NCBI GenBank assembly: GCA_029448655.1 | Contig: JACCLO010000006.1 | Location: 2,480,001-2,544,000, forward strand | Source of the DNA: Wolfiporia cocos | Lineage: Eukaryota > Basidiomycota > Agaricomycetes > Polyporales > Phaeolaceae | Reading direction: 5' to 3' | Length of the DNA stretch: 64,000 nucleotides | Shown here: piece after piece, positions 12,601-25,458 of the stretch | Layout: each line of letters opens with the position of its first letter | How positions within the stretch are numbered: the first letter of the stretch is position 1 | Position numbers and translations under genes: made by a program | The notes under the pieces: generated by a model | Told to the model about the DNA's origin: nothing | Database searches by the model: none | The model's input: the letters and a program-made list of their open reading frames with translations, nothing else

Positions 12601-14515
12601 CATTCTGGCGCATGAAACCTGATGTCTTGTTCAGTAAAATGCCCCATGCGTTCCTCTCCATTCAACGTGTACTTGGCACAAAACCTCAAATCGTTACTCT
12701 GGTTTAAAAAACAGTTCAACGAAACTTCTGAGAGCTGATATGTATAACCCACTGGATAATAGTCATTTTCTATGCGAATGAATACACCCACTACCCATCG
12801 GTTTGGATCTATCTGCAAGTCGACCGATTTATTCTATCTCGTTGATGAGTATGCCATCTCCTGGATTAGAGACGATGCATACGATATATTGATCCTGCGT
12901 GAGCCGTCAGTTACAGTGAACCATTGGTCAGAAAGAAGGTAAATTGCCACTCACATATCTAGAGCCGCGGGCTCCTACGTGTTGCATCTAGCGAAGAAGT
13001 CAGTATTGAGGTTAGCGGTAGCAACGAATCCTCCTTACTCTTGCTTGAATTGATAGGTCAGGAGCGGTAGCAACGAATGTAGTGCCGTTACCCATCTTGT
13101 GGGTCTCGCTGCAATCGGATAGGCACCTTATATCGTCCCTCCGTGTTGTGCCACATGAGAAGCGCACGACCCCGAGATCGCGTCAAACGAACCCATGCCA
13201 AAATGCACTACACTCAGCATTGCCGGCTTCGAAAATTATCGATCATAATGATAGACTGATGTGCGGCCCAGTGTTCTCAGGCTTCTCGTTGGCGCTCGCT
13301 GAGCGAAGGTGGATCGATTCCGTCGTTTTTGTCACTCTTCCGGAAGCTGAAGTCACGTCAGTAAGCTAAAGCAGTGGGAGAAGGTGGCCGTGTATTGTTT
13401 TCCTCTGTTTGGAAATCTCAAGGGAGCGTGTACGGCACCGGGCGCATCTACGCATGGTCGCGATTGGGCCGGAGCATGGTAATGGCTAGGGCAACGGAGA
13501 TATGGGTTATGTCATGTTGTGATTAGACTGAGGCCCCTGCAATGTACCGCTTCCGTAACACGACGTTGGTGTCCCTCGAGGTTCGGTACGATGCCGCGAT
13601 CACGCATTGGGAGAGCGTCAAATAGAATCATAGATGGAACAAAAGATGTGTCCTGAGCATCTTGCTAAGGCTTCTATCACCGTGCCGACAATTTCTGTCA
13701 ATCTGTTCAGAAAGAACGGGGCGCACGTCCGGGATTTGTAGACACAGAGAGAACGGGGATAAAGCGTGCAGCCTTGTACAGACATTCCCTGCAACGGGGG
13801 TTGGGGGTTACAGTGCATGGATCTGATGCACAGCTGAGGCACGCAATGAAATTTCAGCGATAGCCTGAGCCTACGGATAGGCGGGTTAGTAGTTCAGCGG
13901 TAAGGAAGGAGCGTATACATACAAGTCCAATGGCATCCGATGTAGTGGTATGGGCTGTTCTTGCGATCACAGGAACAGCTTTGACACCAGATGGCGTCGG
14001 GGCGCGAATGCATGAATCCTGGCACCTCATGACTTGGAGGCAGATTGGGGTGTCAAATTACCTCCCTTGTGCCGTATCCGTGGCTGGATACAGCCAAACA
14101 GTGCAAGCCGCTGGTCGCGTTGTATTGGCCGCCGAGGCCCTGAAGCTGAAGGACGGAACCACAACTTCCTCCGACGGCCACGGTTATGAAGAATCACGTG
14201 ATGCAGGAACCGGCCAGCATCTCTCGATTGACGATAGCCGCTGGATACGATGAGCGCTTGACGCCACTCGGTAAGCCCAGATTCTCAGGGTCAGGATTCT
14301 CCACATCGACTCGGATATCCAGCGCAGGCGTCCGAGCATATCCAGGCTGTTTCAGGCTGTATCAATACCACAGATACGTATAACACGACCACACTCTTAC
14401 TACTGCAGCATTCCGCTTCGTTCCGCCGTCGGCGGCGAAACGACTCGGATTCTCCGACTTCGCTTACAGAGTCTCACTGCGGTCCATATTCCCTGCCGAC
14501 TGAGCGCTCGCGAGG
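9654..14515. other. Long gene-poor region
   Basis: Nearly 4.9 kb in which I recognise no gene. The longest open frame (12065-12661, minus) has no domain and no compositional sign of coding. No long repeat or terminal-repeat element is visible. The rim20 promoter should sit at the right end. Decayed genes below my recognition limit are possible. Confidence 0.45.
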
Positions 14516-17500
14516 ATGCCAAATCAGATTTCTGTTCCATTCAAGCGACCCTACGAGATCGACCTTCGCCAAGCGGTTCGAGAATATATCCTGAAGAAGT
14601 ACTCAGACACACACCCGGACGCATTTCGCTGGGACATTGGCCGTTGGGAAGCCTTGCGTAAAGATGGAGTGGGCGGCGTGGTGCATGTCGATAAAGTTAA
14701 GAGCTCACTTACGTACGTTGTCTCCAACGCGTGCCTTCTACACGTCTTCACCCTCATGAAGCTACCACGCGCAGCTCGCGTTTATCCTTACGAAGCTCCC
14801 TGCCGACGTTAGTCTGACACTGTCTCGGCGTTCGCAATAATACTCATTTCACATAGATTGTGCTTGAGATCCCATATGCTCCAGCATTCAACCCGTCCGC
14901 GTTGCCTATCACATTGCCGAGCTTGCTATACGAGCGCGGGGCAGTGTTGTTCAATCTAGCCGCGCTGTACTCGCAATTGGCCGCTTCGGAGGACCGGTCC
15001 ACCGCGAGAGGATTGAAACAAGCTATCAGCTATCAGCAGGTAAGCTGTCTTTACTGTTCGCCCAATCTCGTTGGGGTGGGAGGAGCTCAAGTCCTCCAGT
15101 AGAATGCGGCCGGCGCGCTCAAGTACTTGTCTTCCGCTGTAACGCCGCAATTGGGAGCTTCGGTCGACCCGGATGACATGCCACTAGAATTAACTGTATC
15201 GTTCACATCGAGCTTGGAATACTTGATGTTAGCGCAAGCGCAGGAGTGTGTATGGCAAAGAGCTGTCATGGGTATGTGTTTTGATCTGCGCCACGCTGCC
15301 GCGACTCTCATCCTGCAAAAGACAACTACAAGAACGGCTTGATTGCGAAACTTGCTAGCAAGGTAACGGTAACGTCATAATTGATAAACAAAGCTGAATT
15401 GTCTCAGGTTGCATCCCTGTATGCGACATCTTTATCCGAGATTAAGGCTGCGACACCACCTATCCGGCCTGTCTTTCCATCGGTATGTCGATACAATGAT
15501 ATAACACTGATAGTGGTCTGATGGTGCGTGCAGTACTGGATGGCTCATTTAGAGACGAAACAACACCACTTCGAAGCAGCCGCACAGTACAGAAAGAGCT
15601 TAGACGATCTAGAAGCCAACAAGTTGAGTTCTTGGGTCACTGTTGCTTCGATATGCTGATTGTTACCACACAGGTATGGTCATGAGGTCTCCCGTCTGAC
15701 TCAGGCGCAGCTTCTGGCGAAGCGAGGCTATGACCTCGCGCGTCGAGGCGGTGTAGCGCAAGCAGTCCTCGAGGACATCAAGGTAGCTTTCGATCAAGAC
15801 AATCGACTGACGCCTCATTGATCCGGGTTACCGGTAGTCCCTTTTGGACAACGTGCAGAAAAGTCTGGCGCGCGCCGAGCGCGACAATGATCTCATTTAT
15901 CACCAGGAAGTGCCTCCGGCATCTGCACTACCAGCCATTCAGGAGGTCTCCATGGTCAAATCCATCATCGATCCGGGTCTCGCTGATCCAAAGACTGCTA
16001 TCGGCAACGATGCGGTGATTTTTGGAGATCTGCTGGGCTGGGGTGCGAAAACTGCTATCGGTGCGCTGATCGATCGCTCCATGGAGTCCTTGTGCCCAAT
16101 CAGATGTTGACCCCTCTTTTGACGACGCGCTAGATATCTATGTTGATCGCCGTCAAAACTGGCTCAAGGAGGAGGTATTTGACCGGGCACAACAGTTAGA
16201 TACGGCTGCGCAGAGGTACGTCTAAAGCTTCCGGCTTCTAACTTCGTGCGGTTCGAAGCTCAAGTCGTACCCAGAACGCTAGAAACCCTGAATCTTCCTG
16301 CGGCCCTGGAGGCGCTCGAACGGCCTATTGGGCTCCCACCAAGTCTTTTGAAGAAAGCAGAAGAAGTGAGGCTCGACAGTGGGCCGGATCGGATTGAAAC
16401 ATCAATTTCGAACGTGCAAAAGCTCGCGCAGTACAATGTTGAGATTCTCAATGAGGTACGTGCCCCTTGCCAGCACGTCATGGGCGCACCCGATTGCTAA
16501 TGTATCGACAGGCATTGGACATACTCGATCAAGAGGCAGAAGAAGACGAGACCCTCCGCAACACTGGCCGGCTGCCGTCGCACGAGGCGAACGTGGAGCT
16601 GACGGGCAAGGCGGAGCGGTACCGCCGCATCCTCGAGCAGGCGTCGCAGAGCGACGAGCACGTCCGGCAGAAGTGGGACGAGTGGGAGGCAAACATCACG
16701 GAGCTCACGTGGGACGCGGTACGTCTCTCTCACACTACTGTCGCTGACCCGGCGGGCGGGCTGATCGTGCGCACCGCAGACGCAGCTCGAGGCATCCGTG
16801 CCGTCTTCCGCGGTCTCGTTCGCGGGCAGCGCGCCGCGGGCGGGGGCGTCGCCGACACAAATGCACGCGCGCGCGCTCCGCGTGCTGCTCGAGTCGCTCG
16901 ACGACGCGGGGCGGGCCCGCGCGGAGCTCGTGCGGCGCGCGGCGCGGCTCGCGGAGTCGGAGAACATCGCGCCGCGGATCTCGAAGGCTGCGGCTGCTAT
17001 TGAGCGGTGGGTCGAGGTGCAGCCGTCCATGTTCGAGGACGTGCTCGAAGGGGAGCTGGCGAAGTACCATAAGTTCCGCGGCGAGATCGAGGAGGACGAG
17101 CGCAGGCAGCAGACGCTGCTGGACGCGATCAAGGTGCGGCGCGCGTTGTCCGCGGCTTAGCGTGTGTTCAGTGTTGCGCAGGAGCGGAACAGGTTGTTCC
17201 TGCAATCGCGGAGGGATGATCTGACTGTCAAGGAGCGTGAACACGCCCTTCAGTCTCTGGACCTTGCCTACCACAAATACAAGGAAATTATCCGCAACTT
17301 GGACGAAGGTCTAAAGGTGGGCCATCATTGTAAGATACGTCATGTCATGCTGATGATCATTGCTCTGTAGTTTTACAGTGACTTCTCTGCGCTCCTGTCG
17401 CAGTTTAGAGACGCCTGCAAAGACTGGGCGAACATGCGTAGGCAGGAGGCGCAGTGCGTGTCAAAGCTGATTTCGCCACGAATGCATTAACTAATCTGTC

Positions 17501-17745
17501 TGTTAAGGGCACTGACGCGATCCATGGAATCGCTATCATTGCAGGCTAGGTCTGCATCACCCTCGCCGCAGCATTCACCTGTACATCAGGCAGGGGATGA
17601 CAAATTCTTGGAGCCGCCGCGGTCGTCGCGCCCGATAGTAGACCTGCCTCCCCCTGATTCTGATGAATGGGAAACGATGGAGCTTCCCCCGGCCCCATCC
17701 CCAGTCAAAGGATCGTTGTCACGTCCAAGCAAGAGAATGCGATAG
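14516..17745 (+). CDS. rim20: BRO1-domain protein Rim20/PalA (ALIX family)
   Basis: Scaffold of the alkaline-pH signalling pathway: in the family the BRO1 domain binds ESCRT-III (Snf7) and the V-domain binds the Rim101/PacC factor. The start MPNQISVPFKRPYEIDLRQA is typical. The BRO1 domain includes LPSLLYERGAVLFNLAALYS (about residues 95-125) and SYWMAHLETKQHHFEAAAQY. The V-domain includes LNLPAALEALERPIGLPPSL, then EALDILDQEAEEDETLRNTG, and is followed by coiled coil (EEDERRQQTLLDAIKERNR). The tail is proline-rich (VDLPPPDSDEWETMELPP). About ten short introns are removed. A vacuolar-sorting Bro1 is the alternative; the N-terminal motif and the short Pro-rich tail favour Rim20/PalA. Confidence 0.85.
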
Positions 17746-18162
17746 CGCAGGCCGTACCGGTGCATTTTGTTGTCTGCTGGTTGCCATATCATTTTGTTCG
17801 TCAGCCATGGCTGTTCACCGCGCAGGCAAATATGGTATCCCTGGTACTTCTGGCCGATAATCACTATTGCTCGTATCTCAACAATCACTGTTCCAATATC
17901 GCGTCTCACGATGTACCCTGTCCGTCGGATATGATGATCCTGGCCTTTCCAAAGTACGCATCCTGTAGCCAGCTTGCAATACACGTGTAGATGGGCGCCA
18001 GCTCATGATTGAGATCGGCTGAGATCGTCTTGATCACTCGGCGCATCTGTTTCTGCGGTGTTCTGTACTGCTTTGCGCTGCACTGTCACAACATCGCGAC
18101 CGCCGTGCATAAAGCCTCTGAGTGTTGCCGCATCGGGACCATCAGCAGCCAGCGCACGCATC
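17746..18162. other. Intergenic region before the DM9 gene
   Basis: No gene or repeat is recognised. It holds the rim20 3' end and the promoter of the DM9-repeat gene. Confidence 0.5.
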
Positions 18163-18782
18163 ATGGACTTTCCCACCGCAAACCCGCCGCCGTACCAGCA
18201 GCCCCCGCCGTCAGGGTTCCGGGTCCCGCTGAGCACAGATGCGCCGCTGCCGTCGCCCGAGCAGCTCGGGCGGCCGGTGTGCCTCGACGCGGACGGGCAC
18301 TCGCCCGTCTACCTCGGGTCCGCGATCCTCGCGAACGCGGTGCACCCGTGCAAGGTCGCGCCGCACCTGCGCCCGCCGTGCCGCGTGCCGTACGGGGGCG
18401 GCGAGCACGAGCACCACGGCCGCTATGACCTCCTCCCGTTCGATCACGCCACGATGGAGTGGGTCATGACCAGCCACGGCCAGATCCCGCCCGGCAGGCG
18501 CCCCGTCGAGGGGGGCTACGAGGAGGCCGGGAAGCTCTACCACGCCCTCGCCCTCGTCAACGGCGTCAGGGTCCCCGGCAAGACGGGCCACCACCTGGTA
18601 TGCCTCTGAGGATGCGCAAGATGTGCCCCGCTAACCTGCCTGTAGGGCGCTTGCAACGTCCCGTTCGGCGGCGGGGAGGTTGTCGTTCGCGAGAACTACG
18701 AGATCCTGTACGTGTCGTGTACGGATGTAATCACGCCAGCGGCTCGCATTGATCGGTCTCTTCCGATAGGTGCTGGAAGTAA
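18163..18782 (+). CDS. DM9-repeat (DUF3421) protein
   Basis: Small lectin-like protein of about 170 residues. After a proline-rich leader (MDFPTANPPPYQQPPPSGF) come two DM9-type repeats. One contains GKLYHALALVNGVRVPGKTG. The second reads GACNVPFGGGEVVVRENYEI and ends LCWK. Reading the end requires two introns: one starting at 18598 (GTATGC...TAG), and 18708-18769 (GTACGT...TAG), which produces ILCWK followed by TAA at 18780. Without the second intron the frame runs on to 18900 with no DM9 similarity. DM9 domains bind mannose or act in pattern recognition in some animals; the fungal role is unknown. No signal peptide is visible. Confidence 0.85.
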
Positions 18783-19055
18783 CCGTTTGGAGGCATCGCA
18801 AGATGCATGCTCGATCTTACATACACCCCGTCGGTTATGTCGAATGTACATCAGTGTTACAGAAATTCCTAGCGTGTACATATACAGTGAAGTGATCTGA
18901 ATCGAAATCTTGAGCCCGCATGGCAGGAATTTTCCCATACGTGACTCCGCGCCGTGGCGAGATAGCGATCATAGACCTGGCCGCTGTCGGGACCGCCCTT
19001 CCGGATATAGATCCAACTCGCAGACGACTCCCATCATGCAAGTCATCGTCGGCGA
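18783..19055. other. Convergent intergenic region
   Basis: 3' flanks of the DM9 gene (+) and the Wss1 gene (-). No other feature is seen. Confidence 0.5.
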
Positions 19056-21049
19056 TTAGCTTGGGCTGTACGCAGACTCGCCGCGCGGTGTGGTGCATGC
19101 GGAGCATGCCAGATGCCCGGCGTCGTTCAGGCTGTGCAAAGATTAGCTGGAGTTTCGCGAGTAGCATGTGGTACGTACAGCGTGCACACGAGACACGACC
19201 ACTCGCGCTCCATACCGTCGCGCCAATCCCTCTCGTTCGGGTTCGGAGCTGGTGCCAGCGTCCGCCGATTACCTGGCTTCTGCCGCGTCGCCGGTGTCGA
19301 TGCAGGGTCTGAAGTCGACCCTGATAGCCGTGCAGGTGGCCCAAGTCGGCGGCTGCGACTTTGAACACCTCCCAGCGTCCGACCGGGTCCTGTCAGACCA
19401 AGCGACTCCTTCTTGCGCGTCGCGATCTCATCTTGAACAAGCCGGCCGTACGGGACGCCAGCCTTTGCCTTCTCCTGCCGCGGACCCGGGTGAAGGGCTT
19501 CGGAGCTCGAGGGCACAAGCCAGCCCTCCCGCGAGGCCTGCTTCTTGCCCGCCTGCTGGGACGGCCCCGCAGCCGCAGAGCTGCCAGGATTCGAGAGAAC
19601 CTGGACGTCACACTCCCCCGCCCGGGGCTCGTCCAGACGCGTCACTGTTGACGCCGATGCAGTCGGGAACATGAAGTCCGCAGAGAAGTCCGTCTGCGCG
19701 GCTTTAAGGCTCTGCAGGTCGTCCTGTCCCACAGCGTCCAGCACCGCGCGCCGCCTCTCCTGGTCCGTCTCGCGCACGGGCTCCGTGTCCGACTCGCCGT
19801 CCGACTCGTCCCCCGCCGGCTCGCCGCCATCGTCCCCCGCCGCGGCGGAGGTGCCCGCGGCGCCCTGCAACGCGCGCAGCCGCCGCTCCGCCGCCCGCGC
19901 GCGCTCGTCCCGCGCACGCTTGCTGCACGCACACGGACACGGTCAGCACAGCCGGCGCCCGGTACAGGCGAGCAGACGGACGCACCTCCCGGCCCTGCGC
20001 CCGAACCCTGTGCCCTCCCGCTTGCGCTCCTCGTCGCTCGCGTCATCGTTTAGCGCGCGCCCCGCGCCCGCGCCCGCGAACGCGCTCCGCGCAGTCACGC
20101 GCGTCCCCGCCTTGCGTCGCTTCGCCGTCTGCGCGCCCGTGTGCGTCGACGGGCCCGCCGCCCGCCGCGTGCGCTGCCGCCGCCGGGGCGTCGGGCGCGT
20201 GCGCCGCTGTGCGCCGCCGCACTGAGAGAGATGTCAGGCGAGCGTGCGAGGGGGGGAGGATCGGACTTACGATGTACTCTGGCAAGTCGCCGGCGTCGAG
20301 GGAGTGGCCCCCGATCCGCGCGGAGTCGGCGAGGCGGGCGCCGGAGGACCAGTAGCCTGTGTGGAAGGTCAGTCGGGCGACAGATGGCGCGCGTAGTGAG
20401 CAGGATAGCGGACCGTCGCCGTAGTAGCCCTTGCTTTGCAGCTCTCGCACGTCGGCACGGAGCTTTGCCCAGAGTGCTTGGAAGGCGGGACCGTGATTCA
20501 TGTGCTGCGAAGGAGGGTGTCAGGTTGGATGATTTCGGTGCTGGGGTGCTACGGAAGGGCGCACTTGGATATGTGCTAACTTTGAGACGCATTGAACGGT
20601 CAGTAGCTCGCAGCTGCTTGCGTGAACGTGGGGACGAACCTCATGGCACAATGTACTCATCAGCCAGGATACCGGGAGGAGCGCCCCGCTTGCCCCGCGT
20701 AGCACGAGTTCTGTGCAAGTGTGATCAACATAGCTCGACGAGCTTTGGATCAGCACTGACCGACGACCTCTCCGTTGTTCCAGTTTCTCCCCGCAAAGAC
20801 TCTGTTATGTTCATACTGCCACACATTCGTACCGCGCACCCCGGGATCCCTGGACACTCACCATACCTCTTCAAGGCTGTTCACCACAAAACCGTGTGCT
20901 TTCATGACAGGGCGGACCTGGGCTGCCAACGCTCGGAGCAGCTGCCTCGCATCCTCCTGCGCGGCCGGGTCTTGTTCGGGGAGCGCTGTTATGAAGTTGA
21001 TGTGCGGATTCGGGTTTGTCTCCCGCTCGTTCAGTCGGACGTGAACCAT
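19056..21049 (-). CDS. WSS1: Wss1-type WLM metalloprotease with RanBP2 zinc finger
   Basis: DNA-dependent protease of the Wss1/SPRTN kind, which removes proteins crosslinked to DNA. The start MVHVRLNERETNPNPHINFI at 21049 opens the WLM domain, followed by FAGRNWNNGEVV, ELVLRGASGALLPVSWLMST and the zinc site HELAHIQHMNH (HExxHxxxxxH), then GPAFQALWAKLRADVRELQS. The C-terminal half is charged and disordered and ends in a RanBP2-type zinc finger built across an intron: EWSCLVCTL joined to LNDAGHLACSAC (W-x-C-x2-C...C-x2-C). Translation stops in SAYSPS at 19056. The catalytic motif spans three exons, the middle one only 15 nt (20565-20579). The gene is divergent from phosphofructokinase across 746 bp. 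Confidence 0.9.
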
Positions 21050-21795
21050 GTCTATCGGCCGGCCGAGGTTGCGAACGAATGTTACCGCAGTGAGCCAATA
21101 GTTGGATGGTGCTGGTAAGTGGCTACAGTGTCCTTGAACGGGCGCCTCATGCATTGCAGTCATGCGAATGTTCAGGAAGCGCCCGTCACGCTCTTTCGCC
21201 TATGCAGTATGTATATACAATATGAGCACCATAGGAATGAAACTACGGTAGGGAGACACAGGTACCACTGGAACACTGTAACCCACAAAAATATATGGGC
21301 ACCAGCCTCTGACATTAATCCTTGCCCCAGTGGGTACTGTATCTTGAGAAAACCGGGTAATGATTAATTTCGGGGGTTACATAATGCTGTTTGCATTCAA
21401 ACTACTAGTACCCTGTTGTGAGCACCTCAGAGGTGTGCATTGTAGTATGTGATGCGAATGTCATACCTCAATTATGAGCCCATGTAAGCTCAGCCACCGA
21501 CGCGTCCTGCCCAGAACGCCGTGCTCTCGACCCGGCGACGAGCCCCGCTCACGCTCATCGACGCCTCGCACGTTCCCAACGCCATCTGGACGGAGCCAGC
21601 TATCAGAGGCTGTCCAAGGGCTGCGTCTCCGACGCGCCTCGACGCGTCTGGCTAGAAAATTCGGATTTGACGCCTGGCACGGTCCTGTCCCGCTCGTCCA
21701 GTCAAAACCCGGGGTAGATCGACTCATCGAGCCACCCTATCTCCGTCCGCGACTCAAACTCGTTCACTCCTCTACCTCGTACCACTCACTGGCTC
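21050..21795. promoter_or_regulatory. Divergent promoter region, WSS1 / phosphofructokinase
   Basis: 746 bp between two divergent starts. The side next to phosphofructokinase is pyrimidine-rich (CTCCTCTACCTCGTACCAC just before the ATG), as is common upstream of highly expressed fungal glycolytic genes. No clear TATA box is seen. Open frames here are not supported. Confidence 0.5.
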
Positions 21796-24700
21796 ATGGC
21801 CGCCACCCCCACATCGACATCGACCCCAGCCCCGCCCGCCCCGCCGCCGCGCGCGGCGTCGGGCGCCCCCAAGCCGCGGCTGAAGCTCGCGGTGCTCACC
21901 TCGGGCGGGGACAGCGCCGGCATGAACGCCGTCGTGCGTGCCGTCGTGAAGACGGCCATCGCGAAGTGCGCCCCTCCGCCCGACTGTGCGCGGCCGCCGC
22001 GCTGAGCTGACCTGGCGTCCCTTCTGTGCAGAGGCTGCGAGGCGTGGGTCGTCCGCGAGGGCTACGAGGGGCTCGTCCGCGGGAACGCGCACGAGACCCC
22101 CGAGGTCCGCGACGCGCGCGCGCACGAGGACGACGCGGGCTTCGTGCGCAACCTCCGCTTCGGCGACGGCGAGCTCCTCAAGGACGGCACCGGCGACTAC
22201 ATCGGCGGGCGCACGCTCAGGAACCGCTATATCGTCCGCGTCGGATGGGACGATGTGCGCGGATGGTTTGGAGAGGTGCGCGCTGCCCCTTGCGCTGCCC
22301 CGGCCGCTTCTGATGATGGTTTGCAGGGCGGTACGCTGATTGGGACGGCACGGTCTGTGACTTTCCGCACGACTGAGGGCCGGCAGACTGCCGCGTTCAA
22401 CATGATCAAGGAGGGCATCGACGCGCTCGTCGTCTGTGGCGGAGACGGATCCCTCACTGGCGCAGACGTTTTCAGGTCGGAATGGCCGCAGCACGTCGCG
22501 GCGTTGCGCTCGCAGGGTACGTGCAATCTACTCCTCGGAGCACGGCTCCTCCCTCCTTCCTTCGACTCAAACTCACTCCGCTACACCGCAGGCAAGATCA
22601 CAGAAGAGCAAGCGACCGCGCACCATCACTTGCGCATCGTCGGGCTCGTCGGCTCGATCGACAACGACATGTCGCTGACCGACCTGACGATCGGCGCGCC
22701 GACGGCGTTGCACCGCATCTGCGAGAGCATCGATAACATCAACTCCACCGCCGTCTCGCACTCGCGCGCGTTCGTGCTCGAGGTCATGGGCCGGCACTGC
22801 GGGTGGCTCGCCCTCATGGCGGGCGTCAGGTGCGTGTGCTGTCTGTGCGAGCGGAGCAGGGACGGGCTGATGGCTTGAGCAGCTGCGGGGCGGACTTTAT
22901 ATTCATACCTGAGCACCCTCCGTCTGAGGACGACTGGGAAGACAAGATGTGCGACACGATCCGGGCGGTGTGTCCATGCCCCTCCTCATGTCTTTCTCTG
23001 CTTGAGCTCACATTCGCCGGTGTTAGCACCGAGACGTCGGCCAGCGCAAGACGATCGTCATCGTCGCTGAAGGTGCCATCGACAAGAACCTCAACCCTAT
23101 TCGCGCTGAGTATATCAAGGACGTGCTCTCCGGGCGCCTCGGGCTCGACACGAGAGTCACGACACTCGGACACACGCAGCGTGGTGGCGCGCCGTGCGCG
23201 TACGACCGCATCATGGTCAGTCATTGTGCTAAATCTTCCATTACGAAGGGTTGAATGTAAGGGACTTGGCTGCAGCCTACATTGCAAGGAATCGAGGCGG
23301 TCGAGGCGCTCCTCGAGGCTACGCCCGACACGCCGTCGTACATGATCGGCGTGCGGGAGAACAAGATCACGCGTGTTCCGCTGATGGAGGCCGTTGCGAT
23401 GGTTAGCATTTCCCAGCCTTCCGGATCGCGGTGCGCTGATTTCAGGACCGACTCTGGCAGACGCGCCAAGTCGCGACAGAGATCGCAGCAAAGAACTTTA
23501 CAAAGGCGATGTCGCTCCGCGACCCCGAGTTTGAGGAGACGTTGGAGGGCTTCTTCACGACGTCGGTGCTGGAAAAGGAGCCGAAGTTGCCTCACCATCT
23601 GGTACATACACTTTATGTTAAGCGGTCACTCGTTGCTAAACAGTATTCCAGCGGATGCGCGTTGGTATCATGCAGTGGGTGTTTACCGGTTTCTTCCTCG
23701 AGCACATGCTGATATTTCACCAGCCTCGGCGCGCCCGCCGGCGGCATGAACGCTGCGACGCGCACGGCGGTGCGCTACTGCCTGCGGCAAGGCCACAAGC
23801 CGTTCGCGATCCACAACGGGTTCCCGGGCCTTCTCGACGACAACCTGCACCCGCTCTCGTGGCTGGGCGTCGACAACTGGATGACGCGCGGCGGGTCCGA
23901 GCTCGGGACGAACCGCAAGCTGCCAGACATCGACCTCGGCGCGGTCGCGGCCAAGTTCCAGGAGTACAACCTGCACGCGCTGATGCTCATCGGCGGGTTC
24001 GAGGCGTTCCACGCGCTGCTCATCCTGGACAACGCGCGGAAGCTGTACCCCGCGTTCAACATCCCGATGGTGCACCTCCCCGCGACGATCAGCAACAACG
24101 TGCCGATGACGGAGTACAGCCTGGGCAGCGACACGAGCCTGAACGCGCTCGTGTCCGCGTGCGACGCGATCAAGCAGAGCGCGTCGGCGAGCAGGAACAG
24201 GGTGTTCGTCGTCGAGACGCAGGGAGGGAAGTGCGGGTACATCGCCACCATGGGCGCGCTTGCGGTGGGTGCTGTTCTTCGGTCGTGATCGCTGAACGGC
24301 GCTGATGAGCTGTAGGTGGGCGCGTGCATCGTGTACACGCCGGAGCGGGGGATCGACCTCGACATGCTCCGGCGCGACGTCAAGTTCCTGAAGAAGCGGT
24401 ACCAGCTCGACCAGAAGGGCAAGGCGGAGGGCCGGCTTGTGCTCAGGTGCGTGCGAGACCGTCTGCGCTCGATGCTCCCCCCGACGCCGCGGCCGCAGGA
24501 ACGAGACGGCGTCTGAGGTGTACACGACGGACTTCATCAGGCGGATGTTCAAGGAGGAGGGCGGCGCGCTGTTCGACTCGCGCGCGGCGATGCTCGGGCA
24601 CACGCTGCAGGGCGGGATCCCGTCGCCGATGGACCGCACGCGCGCGGTGCGCCTCGCGCTCAAGTGCATGGCGTACATGGAGAAGCACCACGCGGAGCTG

Positions 24701-24922
24701 CTCAGGCAGAACGGGCGCATGAAGCAGGCGCCGCCCGAGTCGGCCGCGGTGATCACGATCCAGGGCTCGACGGTGAAGTGGGTGCCCGTGCAGGAGATGG
24801 TCGCGCATGCGGACATGAAGAACAGGCGGGGCAAGGATGTGTGGTGGGAGGAGTACACGGACCTTGTGGAGGCGCTGGTCGCGCGGCCACAGCTGCTGGA
24901 GAAGGGGCCGCTGCCTGTGTGA
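21796..24922 (+). CDS. PFK: 6-phosphofructokinase (ATP-dependent, duplicated eukaryotic type)
   Basis: Catalyses fructose-6-phosphate to fructose-1,6-bisphosphate in glycolysis. The N-terminal half carries [20 protein letters not shown] (nucleotide site), [11 protein letters not shown] and the catalytic loop [11 protein letters not shown], then [11 protein letters not shown] and [18 protein letters not shown]. The C-terminal half is the regulatory duplicate: [30 protein letters not shown] and [18 protein letters not shown], where NN replaces the catalytic Asp pair as expected for the allosteric half. The last exon ends LEKGPLPV. About ten short introns are removed. It is around 800 residues, normal for one fungal subunit. 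The start at 21796 (ATGGCCGCC) gives the usual short Pro/Ala-rich leader. Confidence 0.95.
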
Positions 24923-25458
24923 GACGTTAGTAGACAAAAAGAGTGCGGTAGACGTGAAGCAGCATGTAAGGTAGACAGTAGATGCTAGAAGCCAAATCCA
25001 ATCCAGATATCTATATTGCCCCTCGATGGCCGCGGGGTCTGATCAACACGAGGCTCTCCCGATGAAACCGCTACACAGCGATTGCATTGCATCAAGATGG
25101 CGCACACCAGGTCCCACAGATATCCACTGTTTATATCCCTTTGTGTACCTTCCAAATACGGCATGGGCCGGCAGTTACCGGGGAGGGGTTGATTGTGGCC
25201 TGCGGGTTTGCAAGTGCTGCCACCAGCGCGTTTGCCAGATCGTGATTGTCCCATCAGCCCCTCGCCTACGCGTTGCTTTGCATACGATAACCATGCCTTC
25301 TGCCGCTAAGCAGCAATCATCCGTGCTGCAAACCCGTCCGCCGTTGCCAGTCCAGCATGCCAACCCCCATATCAAACAACGTCCGTCTTTTGATCAGATC
25401 TGCCCCCGACTTCAGTCGTTCATGCATTCACACCGCAGTTGATCCTTCCAAGGCACCA
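24923..25458. other. Intergenic region between PFK and the Bqt4-like gene
   Basis: 536 bp with no supported gene; open frames here are short and domainless. It holds the PFK 3' end and the next promoter. Confidence 0.5.

Noticed and set aside
12065..12661. 198-codon minus-strand frame
   Set aside because: No domain, no splice-extended neighbours and unremarkable composition in a gene-poor region.
18712..18900. C-terminal extension of the DM9 protein
   Set aside because: An intron at 18708-18769 gives the family-typical ending LCWK and stop.
20580..20639. HEVRPH as the Wss1 zinc motif
   Set aside because: It arises only if the 60-nt intron is retained; the spliced HELAHIQHMNH matches the WLM consensus including the third His.
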